DNA of 64,000 nt, taken from NCBI GenBank assembly GCA_041741095.1, contig JBGSKQ010000134.1, positions 1 through 64,000 on the forward strand, read 5' to 3'. This document shows, in pieces, positions 45,055 to 54,400 of this stretch (its first letter is position 1; the number at the start of each line of letters is the position of its first letter). The DNA comes from UBA6168 sp041741095. Lineage in GTDB: Bacteria; Bacteroidota; Bacteroidia; Chitinophagales; Saprospiraceae. The notes under the pieces were generated by a model that was not told where the DNA came from, made no database searches, and was given only the letters and a program-made list of their open reading frames with translations. The position numbers and the translations under genes are program-made.

Positions 45055-45510
45055 CTATTCACCCATTTTGACCATAGCCTCAAAAAAATGAGGGCAAAAG
45101 TGGCGCAGTTTCTCAGGCTGGAATTGTGCTACTGCCCTTTTTGAAAGAGTAACACCCATTGAGCCAATAGGCTTTCCATAGTCGTTCTTTGAAAGTGAAT
45201 CGTTGCACCCCATTTTGTCTGCTGGAATTCCAGCCACCAAAATCCCTACTCACCTTCACCCACATTTATTCTTGACGCTGTAGCGGCCCTCACACTAGCG
45301 CTATTTAAGTATGAAAAAGCACCCACTGAAACGGCGAACTCCTTCGCAGCAGCATTGCCTCCTGTATTTACACAAGCCTTATGGAACACCTCAGTCTTAA
45401 ATTTCGGGTGTCTCTTTGCAACAATTTTATCTGGCAGAATCGGATAGGAAGTTATTCTTGAAAATATATTGTCATTAAAAACAACGAACTTAAATAATAT
45501 TATAAACTAA
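45055..45510 (-). pseudogene. possible frameshifted coding relic
   Basis: On the minus strand an open stretch without an ATG (about complement 45510-45245) reads plausible protein (ILPDKIVAKRHPKFKTEVFH, NTGGNAAAKEFAVSVGAFSY) and stops at TAG; a second frame then continues from complement 45240 (GIPADKMGCNDSLSKNDYGK, LSKRAVAQFQPEKLRHFCPH) to a stop at 45055. One frameshift would join them. No family is recognised, and chance open frames cannot be excluded. Confidence 0.25.
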
Positions 45511-45840
45511 AAAACGGACCACTATATAAAGAGTAATTAAAGCAATACATAAAAGCATAAATTAAAATTAATCAAACAGGCAAAAGCGAAAGATATAACT
45601 CAGCAACAACAGGCAACAATGACTTTTTTAAAAAATCGAATTTGGGCTTAACTTTTTGTATATTAGCAATTTAAAAACCAAATGACTAGTTTTTTATGAA
45701 GTGATTTTCGATTCATTTTTTTAAAAAAGACAAATAAATAATGAACAAAAACGCTCCTTATGCTATCTAATTAATAGTTTTTTTTCACTGCCCTGTTGCC
45801 TGTTATTTGAATTTGAATTAAGGTTCAATACATGGCGATA

Positions 45841-45901
45841 AGGGGTGAATTAAAAGCCGCAATTGCATTGCTTTTGTGGCTGATTTACCCCTCCTTTTTT
45901 T
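45841..45901 (+). terminator. orphan terminator-like hairpin (weaker)
   Basis: AGGGGTGAATT pairs with GATTTACCCCT (G-T pairs allowed), with an inner AGCC/GGCT, and is followed by T7. There is no gene immediately upstream. Confidence 0.45.
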
Positions 45902-45966
45902 GCATTAAAAATTCGGTTTCAATATTTATGTTTTGTGTTTAGTCAATTATCAGTTAACCCTCTCCC

Positions 45967-46030
45967 CCGTGGTACAAACAATTCCTAAACAGACAATGTA
46001 CCTGGGGGAGAGAGGTGCTTTTTTTTAAAA
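45967..46030 (+). terminator. orphan hairpin with large loop and T-run
   Basis: CTCTCCCCC, three bases, GTAC, then after a loop GTAC, two bases, GGGGGAGAG, followed within a few bases by T8. It resembles a REP-like element acting as a terminator. It lies 240 nt upstream of the next gene. Confidence 0.4.
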
Positions 46031-46267
46031 TAATCCCGAAATGACACCCAAATGCCGATTCCTTTAAAAAATTCTCCTATCGAAAAAACGACTACCGTTT
46101 AGATCATTCAATTTACCACCACCGTTTCATCTTGGGCGTCTGCATGCTATGCCTTGGAATCTTGCTTAAGATAGGGCTGTCCCTTTATATCCAGCTATTT
46201 TCAAGGGTTCAGGCGATACACAACGCTCATGTGACGGAATCACCAAAAACAAAAATCTATGTGTACC

Positions 46268-47236
46268 ATGAAGCATTTTTTAACAGGAGCGTTGCTCCTG
46301 ACGGGCCTCGTTTTTTTTACCAATTGCAAAGATGACGATGACGGGCTTTCCGGCTCTACCGGGAGCGTCCAGTTTGAAATCACGGATGGCCCGATTGACG
46401 ACACCAATATTACGGCAGCTTTTGTCACCATTTCGGCCATTGAAGTAGATGGGGAAACCCTCGATATGACCACCAATCAGACGATTGACCTGATGGCGTA
46501 CCAAAATGGTGAAACGAAAATCCTAGGCATGATGGACTTGGAAACCGACACTTACAACGAAGTAAAGCTCGTGCTGGATTGCGGAACAGACACTACTGGC
46601 AATTCGCCAGGCTGCTATGTACTGACAAAGGACGGTACGAAACACAACCTGCAAGTCGGCTCCGATTCGAAATTCGACTTGGAGATAGAAACGGGCAGTT
46701 TTGAAGTAATGGATTCTGCCACGACCAACGTTGTGCTGGATTTTGACCTCCGCAAAGCCATCCGCTATGAAGATTCACCGACTAGCGACGACCGATTCGA
46801 CTTTGTCACGGAGAGCGAACTGGAAGACGCCATTCGCATAGTGGCCAAAGCCGAAGCAGGGATGATTGAAGGAAGCGTGAGCGACGACCTTGGAATAGTG
46901 GGCGACAAGATTGTTGTATATGTTTATGAAAAAGGCTCCTTCGATAGATCAGAAGAAATAGATGGCCAGGGAGAAAGTGAAATCCAATTTAAAAATGCCG
47001 TTGCCAGTGCTGCCGTGGACGCTCAAGGCAATTACACGCTGGCATTTTTGGAAGAAGGAGATTATGAAATCCACGTCTTTGGCTATGAAGATAGCGACAG
47101 CGACGGCGAAATGGAACTGATGGGCGAGCTGAGCCTGGACTTATTGGGCAACCTCGGCCTTGACCTGAACGACATCAGCGTTGGCAGCAATGCCACGGTT
47201 GAGTTGTCCTTGCTGGTAACTGGCATTTTGCCCTAA
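46268..47236 (+). CDS. DUF4382 lipoprotein, probably surface-exposed
   Basis: A 322-aa lipoprotein: signal MKHFLTGALLLTGLVFFTNC with the Cys at 20, directly followed by KDDDDG, which fits the acidic export signal that sends Bacteroidota lipoproteins to the cell surface. The mature part begins with the DUF4382 pattern (GSVQFEITDGPIDDTNITAAFVTISAIEV) and ends in a carboxypeptidase-regulatory-like sandwich (EGSVSDDLGIVGDKIVVYVY, YEIHVFGYED). Function is unknown. An in-frame ATG nine bases upstream is an alternative start. A terminator follows. Confidence 0.8.
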   Translation: MKHFLTGALLLTGLVFFTNCKDDDDGLSGSTGSVQFEITDGPIDDTNITAAFVTISAIEVDGETLDMTTNQTIDLMAYQNGETKILGMMDLETDTYNEVKLVLDCGTDTTGNSPGCYVLTKDGTKHNLQVGSDSKFDLEIETGSFEVMDSATTNVVLDFDLRKAIRYEDSPTSDDRFDFVTESELEDAIRIVAKAEAGMIEGSVSDDLGIVGDKIVVYVYEKGSFDRSEEIDGQGESEIQFKNAVASAAVDAQGNYTLAFLEEGDYEIHVFGYEDSDSDGEMELMGELSLDLLGNLGLDLNDISVGSNATVELSLLVTGILP

Positions 47237-47305
47237 TTGTAATGCACAAAATCAGAAGGTCAAATAGGTTGAAATATCCGGTTTAATTACCGCCTATTAT
47301 TACAA

Positions 47306-47354
47306 AAAGAAATGCCCCCAAATTGCGAAGAGCAGCTTGGGGGCATTTCTTTTA
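47306..47354 (+). terminator. intrinsic terminator after the DUF4382 gene
   Basis: A stem AAAGAAATGCCCCCAA/TTGGGGGCATTTCTTT with a 15-nt loop and T-rich tail; the A-run on the other side makes it usable from both strands. Confidence 0.85.
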
Positions 47355-47451
47355 TTATTGATCCCAGAATTAATTGTTAGAAAAATATTTTTGATGCGCA
47401 ACTGACTGTTTCTCTCATTCTTTCATTCTCTCATTCACTATAAGAAGCAGC

Positions 47452-47724
47452 TCAAACCGTTTCGCTTACCCTAATCCTGATTTTTTCAACCTCGCTTTTC
47501 AGCCATTCGTCCAGGTTGCGGTACCACTCCAAGTGCGGCGACCATTGTGAGCACCCGCCCGCCCAAGGGCCGAGGCATTGGGTGTCTTCCCACACTTTTC
47601 CACAGTTTGGGCATTTGCCACCCGTATCGAAGGTGTGCCAGGAATGGCCGCAGGAGCAGCCCCAGCGATCGGAAGGCGTTGGCTCCCAGTTGCATTTCGG
47701 ACAGGCTATTTTGATTTCGGCCAT
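47452..47724 (-). CDS. small zinc-ribbon protein
   Basis: A 90-aa protein with Cys/His pairs suited to zinc: CPKC (9, 12), CSCGHSWH (23-30), CPNCGKVW (38-45) and later Cys50 and Cys58. The C-terminal third is helical (YRNLDEWLKSEVEKIRIRV). This type of short zinc-ribbon protein is found in Bacteroidota, but no function is assigned. It is a separate unit downstream of bS21, whose terminator lies between them. Confidence 0.7.
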   Translation of the reverse strand: MAEIKIACPKCNWEPTPSDRWGCSCGHSWHTFDTGGKCPNCGKVWEDTQCLGPWAGGCSQWSPHLEWYRNLDEWLKSEVEKIRIRVSETV

Positions 47725-47763
47725 GATGTGAGGTTTTTATGCAACTTAAGTTTCCAAAAACAG

Positions 47764-47826
47764 AAAAACCGGGCACCGGAGGAAACAGTCCTTAAATGCT
47801 AACCGCATCTTGCTTCCGGTGCCCGG
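47764..47826 (-). terminator. terminator of rpsU with a large loop
   Basis: A 12-bp perfect stem (47769-47780 with 47815-47826, CCGGGCACCGGA/TCCGGTGCCCGG) and a 34-nt loop; on the minus strand T5 follows the stem directly. Confidence 0.7.
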
Positions 47827-47864
47827 TAGTCAGGGCAAGTTAAAAAAAATAACTGCCGTGTGGA

Positions 47865-48059
47865 TCAAAGCTCCACTTCCCGCTTGCGCTGTTCTTTGTA
47901 AACCGCTTTCAGGATTTCATGCCTACGCTTTACAGAAGGCTTGGTAAACTCTTTGCGGGTGCGGAGTTCCTTGATGATCTGGGTGCGCTGGTATTTGCGC
48001 TTGAAGCGCTTCAGTGCCTGATCAATGGATTCGCCGTTTTTAATATCTATTATCAACAT
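47865..48059 (-). CDS. rpsU: 30S ribosomal protein bS21
   Basis: A 64-aa basic protein with the bS21 pattern: IDIKNGESIDQALKRFKRKY, then TRKEFTKPSVKRRHEILKAVYKEQRKRE. It binds the small subunit near the anti-Shine-Dalgarno region of 16S rRNA. In Bacteroidota bS21 is thought to help mask the anti-SD, matching the near absence of Shine-Dalgarno sequences in this window. It is transcribed alone from a consensus promoter with its own terminator. Confidence 0.95.
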   Translation of the reverse strand: MLIIDIKNGESIDQALKRFKRKYQRTQIIKELRTRKEFTKPSVKRRHEILKAVYKEQRKREVEL

Positions 48060-48139
48060 ATTGAATGATGTGGTTTCAGTTAAATTAAAATCTGGCCGGC
48101 TGTTTTTTTAAATCTAAGCGGCCAAAATTTTTAGGGGCG

Positions 48140-48147
48140 CAAAGATA
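48140..48147 (-). promoter_or_regulatory. -7 box of rpsU
   Basis: On the minus strand TATCTTTG followed by GCGCC, the local promoter signature; about 80 nt of 5' leader precede the bS21 start. Confidence 0.5.
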
Positions 48148-48241
48148 GGGAAGTTCTGAAAACTTGGGTAGGTAAGGGATTGATTTTTTTATTTGAGGCA
48201 ATGCTGGCCTGTTTTACAGGGCAGGGGCTGTCAGCTTTCAT

Positions 48242-48249
48242 TATATTTG
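48242..48249 (+). promoter_or_regulatory. -7 box of the LytTR regulator gene
   Basis: TATATTTG followed by TGC, exact TAnnTTTG, 26 nt before the ATG at 48276. It supports that start over the open-frame start nearly 100 nt upstream. Confidence 0.5.
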
Positions 48250-48275
48250 TGCTGCAACAACAAAACGAAAATACA

Positions 48276-49046
48276 ATGCTGAATGCTTTCATCATTGACG
48301 ACGAACCGGAAAGCGTCGAAGTAATCCGATCACTGATAACCATGTTTTCGCCGCAGGTGGCCATCAGAGGGGCCTTTACCGATCCTTCCTTGGCCTTGGA
48401 GGCCGTTAAACGGGAAAAGCCCGATGTCATTTTATTGGATATTGAAATGCCTGGCATGACCGGCTTCGAAATGCTCCGCCGGATGCCCTCCATTGATTTT
48501 GAAATCATCTTCATCACCGCTCACCAGCAATACGCCATCAATGCCATCAAACTGAGCGCCATTGACTACCTGCTCAAGCCTATTGACCCGACAGAACTGG
48601 AGCTGGCGCTGCAAAAAGCAGAGAAAAAGGTCCAATCCAAAATGAGCGTGGAAAAGTTTGAGGTTTTGGTAAACCTCCTGGAAAGCGAACGAAAACAAAA
48701 CCACCACACCCAACAGCACAAAATCGCCCTGCCCACCCTGGAAACCGTTGTCTTTGTGGAATTATCCAATATTGTAATGGTGGAAGCCGAGAAAAACTAC
48801 TGTGGGTTTTGCTTCCTGGACAGAAAGGACATGCTGATTTCCAAAAACATCGGCTATTATGAAAATACCTTGGAGCCTTTTGGCTTCATGCGGGTACACC
48901 GTTCTGGAATTGCCAACTTGCACCACGTCGTAGAATTCGTTAGGCAAGATGGCTGGTTTTTGAAAATGAGGAACGGCAAGTTATTGCCAATTGCCAACAA
49001 TAAAAAAGACGAAATTCAAAAACGCATCGAAAACCTTTTTAGATAG
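48276..49046 (+). CDS. LytTR-family response regulator
   Basis: A 256-aa regulator. The receiver domain has Asp8/Asp9, phospho-acceptor Asp55 (DVILLDIEMPG), Thr81 and Lys101 (DYLLKPID). The C-terminal LytTR DNA-binding domain (about 150-256) shows VVFVELSNIVMVEAEKNYCGF and FMRVHRSGIANLHHV. It pairs in type with LytS-like kinases, and such a kinase (51441) lies 2.4 kb downstream in the same direction with a small protein and a DyP-type peroxidase between them. Confidence 0.93.
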   Translation: MLNAFIIDDEPESVEVIRSLITMFSPQVAIRGAFTDPSLALEAVKREKPDVILLDIEMPGMTGFEMLRRMPSIDFEIIFITAHQQYAINAIKLSAIDYLLKPIDPTELELALQKAEKKVQSKMSVEKFEVLVNLLESERKQNHHTQQHKIALPTLETVVFVELSNIVMVEAEKNYCGFCFLDRKDMLISKNIGYYENTLEPFGFMRVHRSGIANLHHVVEFVRQDGWFLKMRNGKLLPIANNKKDEIQKRIENLFR

Positions 49047-49218
49047 ACAAGCCCTTATTCATCCAACCCTTTGATTGGTACAGCCGTCGGCAAGGTTCGT
49101 TCATTCTTCCTAATTCTACTTCCTGCTTTATTCAACCTTGCATTTGGAGGCATACTCTCTCTTCCTTTCCGCATCAGCAATTGTATTTTTTCATTCTTAC
49201 ACCTAAAACATCTATACT

Positions 49219-49479
49219 ATGGCACATACCCTCCTCAGCCAGGTCACCAAAGGTGGCGGTGGCAGCAATGGTACCGTTTCCTTTTACATCGAAGACATCC
49301 GCGTAGTTGAAAACCAGAACTTTGCAGTTTCTACCGGCTATGTGAACGTCATTTTTCAAAATGAAGAGCTCACTGTCTATGCCGCCCAGGATGGCCAGGG
49401 CCAAACCCTCAACAAACTGGCCTTGCCCTGCCCGCCGCACACGCCGCCCAAATCCTTTCCCGGCGATTTGGTTCTTTAA
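49219..49479 (+). CDS. small hypothetical protein upstream of a DyP-type peroxidase
   Basis: An 86-aa protein (MAHTLLSQVTKGGGGSNGTV, FYIEDIRVVENQNFAVSTG, LNKLALPCPPHTPPKSFPGD). It is beta-rich with a Gly-rich loop and a Pro-rich C-terminus and has no signal peptide or known domain. It ends 66 nt before the peroxidase gene and may be co-transcribed with it. Function unknown. Confidence 0.6.
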   Translation: MAHTLLSQVTKGGGGSNGTVSFYIEDIRVVENQNFAVSTGYVNVIFQNEELTVYAAQDGQGQTLNKLALPCPPHTPPKSFPGDLVL

Positions 49480-49545
49480 CAATACCCAGCAAAGAGATGG
49501 GTTTCGGATTAAACCTCTTGTTTTTTTACCTTTAAACGGACAACT

Positions 49546-51198
49546 ATGCCAATCATTAATCAAACATACCGCAGCGAAGAAAACAACATGGACGGAAGGC
49601 TAATAGCCCCTGCTATCCGTGATTTTTATTATAAAAAAAGGGAACAGCACCAAAAAAAACTCCCCTACCACGACAACAACTACTATTCAGAACTTGACCA
49701 ATTGCTGCTCAAACCTGCCGTCAATGAGGACGTAGGCAAAACCAAGGATCTTTTGGAAGACCTACAGGCCAACATCGTAAAGCACCACCGCAAAGACAAC
49801 ACCTGTTTTGTATTCGTCCAGTTTATTGATGGCAAAAACGACAAGGCCAAAAGCTGGATGGCCCATTTTGCGGAGCAAGAAATAACATCAGCCTACAAGC
49901 AAATCAAGGAAGACAGGGGCGAGAAAAAGGGGCAGCTCGCAGTCATTTGTGGGCTGTACTTCAGCCATCATGGATACGAATTTTTGGGCATAAACCCCGT
50001 CAAAGTGCCCGGCAACGAAGTGCAAAAAAGTGCTTTCAGGGATGGCATGATGACCAGGACGGTTTTCAACAAAGGAAACGCCGATCCAATGTTCAATGAA
50101 AAATGGCACGCCGTGCTGCTTTTTGCCTCCGACAGCCAAAGCCTACTGGATTCTAAATACAATTCGTGTGAAAATTCACTCAACGGAATCGCCTTCACAT
50201 ATCGTCAAAATGGCGCTTTGATATCAGACAATGGTGAAAAAAAATCGAGCGATTGGTTCAAATTTAGAGACAATGTCAGCCAGCCATTTTTCTTTCCCAG
50301 CCTGAGCGCAAACAGGGAAAAACATTTAAAATTAAGGGACGTGTCCCCCCTGGCCCTCGTGCTTACGCCCGATCTATGTGGCCACCATCAGCATAGTTGC
50401 GGCAGTTTTGTTTCTTTTATGAAATTGGAGCAGCATGTAAAAGCCTTTAATGATACAGTTAAGGATCTTGCCGAGCACCTCGACAAAGAACACCCCGATG
50501 AGCAATTGGCAGGCGCATATCTCATCGGCAGGTTTAAAGATGGCACACCTGTCACCAGTTCGTCCAAACCCACTTCGCCAGCCAAGCCAGACAACAGTTT
50601 TGACTATTCTGAAATTGTAGCAAATGATAAAACCTTAAACACCGATTTGGAGGGAACCCGCTGCCCTTTTCATGCGCACATCCGCAAAGCAAACCCACGC
50701 ATACCTGGCACCGAGGCCCAGCGGATAGTCCGCCGGGGCATTGCCTACGACGAGCGAAAAGAATCAGAAAGGGGGGACGACCAACCGGAAAATGAGGCGG
50801 GCCTATTGTTCCTTTCCTTTCAAAGCAGCCTAGAAGAACAGTTTGAAGGCATCCTTTTCGATTGGATGCAAAACAGCTACCCGGCAGGCATTGATGCCAT
50901 TTTGGGCGACAGCCACCTTCAGCCGCTTTCTTTTCCTGCCAAATGGAATGACGACGCCACCAGTGAAAGGATCGAATACCAAATGAGCAAACCCTTGGTT
51001 ACTTTTAAAGGCGGCATGTACCTCTTTGCGCCCTCCATTTCCTCCCTGATAAGGCTTGACCCCGATGTGTATTTAAGATGGCTAAACAGGAACAGTCAGT
51101 CAAGGGTTGTTTTCGACCCTTATACGCCATTTATAAAGAAAGCAAGAAACCAGAACGAACTGACCAAAAGGCCCCAGTTTGTTGGCAAATTAGAATAA
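49546..51198 (+). CDS. DyP-type peroxidase family protein (divergent)
   Basis: A 550-aa protein. The heme-side motif CPFHAHIRKANPR (around residues 372-384) and the following IVRRGIAYDE and GLLFLSFQSSLEEQFEGI are characteristic of dye-decolorizing peroxidases of the larger fungal-like type; the His of AHIRK is the expected proximal heme ligand. The usual GxxDG active-site motif appears as KFRDNVSQP (around 238-246): the catalytic Asp is kept but both Gly are changed. No signal peptide, so probably cytoplasmic, with no obvious encapsulin. It lies between a LytTR regulator and a LytS-type kinase. Confidence 0.8.
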   Translation: MPIINQTYRSEENNMDGRLIAPAIRDFYYKKREQHQKKLPYHDNNYYSELDQLLLKPAVNEDVGKTKDLLEDLQANIVKHHRKDNTCFVFVQFIDGKNDKAKSWMAHFAEQEITSAYKQIKEDRGEKKGQLAVICGLYFSHHGYEFLGINPVKVPGNEVQKSAFRDGMMTRTVFNKGNADPMFNEKWHAVLLFASDSQSLLDSKYNSCENSLNGIAFTYRQNGALISDNGEKKSSDWFKFRDNVSQPFFFPSLSANREKHLKLRDVSPLALVLTPDLCGHHQHSCGSFVSFMKLEQHVKAFNDTVKDLAEHLDKEHPDEQLAGAYLIGRFKDGTPVTSSSKPTSPAKPDNSFDYSEIVANDKTLNTDLEGTRCPFHAHIRKANPRIPGTEAQRIVRRGIAYDERKESERGDDQPENEAGLLFLSFQSSLEEQFEGILFDWMQNSYPAGIDAILGDSHLQPLSFPAKWNDDATSERIEYQMSKPLVTFKGGMYLFAPSISSLIRLDPDVYLRWLNRNSQSRVVFDPYTPFIKKARNQNELTKRPQFVGKLE

Positions 51199-51374
51199 AA
51201 GAGCTTGTGAATTTTCGGGCTTTATAAAGTTGTAACGTTTATCTTTCAGTCAATTAAACGACTGGCAATGGTATAAGATGGGGTTTATGGTTATTTAAAA
51301 TAAAGTCTAAAACAGCTTTATTTCAAACAATAGCCCGACGACAAAAAAACAATTTTCAGAGCTTAGTATCTTGT

Positions 51375-51408
51375 GCCCGTACTTAGTACGGGCTTTCCTT
51401 TTTTTTTA
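51375..51408 (+). terminator. intrinsic terminator upstream of the sensor kinase
   Basis: GCCCGTAC-TTA-GTACGGGC, then TTTCC and a T9 run. It separates the peroxidase from the kinase gene, so they are probably distinct transcripts. Confidence 0.85.
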
Positions 51409-51440
51409 ACCTAAATAGCTTTTACCAAACGCTGGCCAAA

Positions 51441-54400
51441 TTGAAAACAGCCAAATTTTTCCTACTTTTTTGCGTGGCAGCTTTCATTGCCAGCAGCCTG
51501 TTTGGGCAGGCACCCAAGGCTATTTGGCTCCACGAACTGAGCACCAGGCAGGGCCTTTCTGAAAACACCAACAACTATGTTTACCACGACTCCGAAGGCT
51601 TTGTGTGGATAAGTTCTATTGCCGGACTCAACCGCTTCGACGGGCAGCGTATCAAGCAATACCGCTTCGACCCAAATGACACGACTTCCCTTTTTGGTAA
51701 AAACATCCAGAGCAATTTTTACGAAGACGACCAGAAAAACCTATGGTTTTGCACCTACGAATCCATCCTGTGCTACGAGCGCAAAACGGATAGCTTCCGG
51801 CACTATTTCATCAAAGATGGTTCGGGAAAGGACATCAAGGAGGACTATTATGTTTTTTTCCTCGAACGTGATTCTTTTTTATGGCTCCGGGCCAAGGATA
51901 CTATCTACCGGTTGAATACGCACCGGGCCGGCTCCCAAGTAAAAATTGCCCAAACGACTGCCTTCCACTGCCGTGCCTTTGCCGATAAAAAAGGTTCGGT
52001 GAACTACCTCTACCTGCTTGGCCAATCGTCGTTTAGGGGCGTGGAAGTATTGAAACTAAAAAACGGGCAAGTAACGGATCGCCAAACGCTCTTTGGCCTA
52101 CCCAAGGGTGCCCTGCCAAGCCTGGATGTCAGGGATGTGCTGCACGAGCCGGATTCAATCACATGGTTGGCCACTACCATCGGCCTATTTGCCTGGAACA
52201 GGAAAAGTGGCCACTTGAGGCCGGAACCCAGGTTCTTTGGCAAGCTGGTCTATTTTGCAAATTGGAAGGAGAGGCACCTCTTATTGAATGTGGACGGCGA
52301 AGGCTTGTATTTATATGAAAAAAACGAAGGTACGGCCACCCCGCTGACCATCCGGAAAATCAGTGGCGATTCCATTGACGAGCGCAATCTGACCTGGCTG
52401 CACGTTGACCAAGAGGACAACCTCTGGATGACCGTTATTTCCGATGGGCTACTTTATGCCAATTTGCTGAAAGGCAAATTTGATTTCCTGCCTTTGCCGA
52501 AGGCCATACAGGGCAAAAAAAACCCTTTTTACCAAAGCCTGCTCGAAAGCCCGAACGGCAGTTTTTGGTACAGCACCTATATGGAAGGGTTGTTTTTGCT
52601 GGATGAAAAAGGGAAGGTTTTGCAGCATTTTACCCATCAAAAGTCCAATCCTTTTTCTCTGCCTTCCAACAGCATTTATCACATGGCATTCGATGGCAAA
52701 GGCAGGTTGTGGGTAGCCACCACCAATGGCATTGCTTGGTACGAAGCCTCCTCCCGGCGTTTTCATACAGTAGCCGATGAGAATGGGGTCGGAAGCCGCA
52801 CATACACTTATCTCTTGTTGATGAAAGACGGCACCCTGCTGGCTTCTTCCATCGAAGATGGGGTATATGCTATTCGACAATTTACTGATAAAATCTGGTT
52901 GGAACCCGCTTTGGAATGGGGCGAAAAGGGAAATTTTACCACCATTTACGAAGGTCAAAATGGCCAGGTTTTCATTTGCCGGAACGAAGCGGAAGTAAGT
53001 GTTTTTAAATGGGTAGGAAACAAGCTGCAACAACAGGGCGCCCTGCCAATACAAGGGGCCGTGAACGGATTTTATGAAGATGGAAAAAACCTTTGGATGG
53101 CCACCACTTATGGCCTTGCAAAAATGGACAAATCCAAGCCGGGCGACCCTCTCAAGGTGTTGACGGAAAAGGATGGGCTGCCCGACAATTTTATCCGATC
53201 CATCGTCTCCGACAACTCAGGAAACATCTGGTGCAGCATGACCAACAGCCTGGCCATGCTCCCTGCCGGTGATACGGTTTTTCGCAGCTTCGGCATTGCC
53301 GACGGTATCTATTCTGATGAATTTTATGTGCCGGCAGCCTTCAAGCTCAGCAATGGGAAAATATGGTTCGGGGGCTCAAAGGGCATTACCATTGTGCAGC
53401 CCAGCGACCTCCGCAAAGCCATGACACCGTCAAATATTAGAATAACGGGTATCAATATTAACGACGAACAGAAACTTGATTTAAAATGCCACAAAACAGA
53501 GGCTACGAACTTCTCCCTCATGCAGGAAATCAAGCTTTCTTACCAGGAAAGGACCATTTCATTTGATTTTACGGCCACAGACTACAGCGATCCAGCTTCC
53601 ACCAAACTTTTCTATCGTTTGAAAGGGGTGGACCCTGATTGGGTGGCCCTCCCTAAAGGCGAGTATGGCTTTGCCAGGTATGCCAACCTCCCTTCGGGCA
53701 ACCATACTTTTATGATAAGAGCTACCAACAGTGAAGGCATCTTTAATGAAACCCCGCACGAGTTTAATTTTTATATCGAACCCCCGTTTTGGTGCCAATG
53801 GTGGTTCATCCTTTTATCGCTTTCGATTGGGGCGATTATAGCCTTGGTTTGGCTAAAAGAAAGGGAACGGCGCATCAAGGAAAAAGCAGAGCTCAAAACC
53901 CGCATTGCCGAAAACAAAATGGCCGCCCTGCGAGCGCAAATGAACCCGCATTTCATCTTCAACAGCCTGCAATCGGCCTCGGGCTACGTGGCCCGAAAGG
54001 ATTTTCGGGGCGCCATTGAATACATCCACCAGTTTTCAAAGCTGATGCGCATGATCCTCGATTTTAGCAGGGAGGGCCTCATCACACTGGAAAAAGAGAT
54101 CGAACTGCTCGATTTGTACATGAAGGTCGAATCCAAGCGCTTTAGCCAACCTTTTACTTATGCGTTTTCCGTTGACAAGGAATTGGACACCTTCGAGGTG
54201 AAAATACCCAGTATGCTACTACAGCCTTTTGTCGAAAACTCCATCAAGCACGGCCTTTTTCACAAAAAAAGCCAAGGACACATCACCATTTCATTTTTAA
54301 AGGACAAGGGCATGTTAAAATGCGTGGTGGAAGACAATGGCATCGGGAGGGACGAAGCCAAAAAAATCAATGAGCAGCAAGGCAGAGGGCACGTTTCGAA

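Larger units (their letters stand above)
44502..46267. other. 1.77-kb AT-rich region without a clear gene
   Basis: The longest non-coding stretch in the window. It contains the cargo-gene terminator (44543), a -7 box (44776) followed by an orphan terminator (44843), a possible decayed minus-strand coding relic (45055-45510), two weaker hairpins with T-runs (45841 and 45967), and C-rich words resembling the REP-like element at 39456. No complete open frame looks protein-coding. Confidence 0.6.

Noticed and set aside
49219..51198. Encapsulin-cargo DyP system
   Set aside because: No encapsulin shell gene is adjacent; the 86-aa neighbour is too short for a shell protein.
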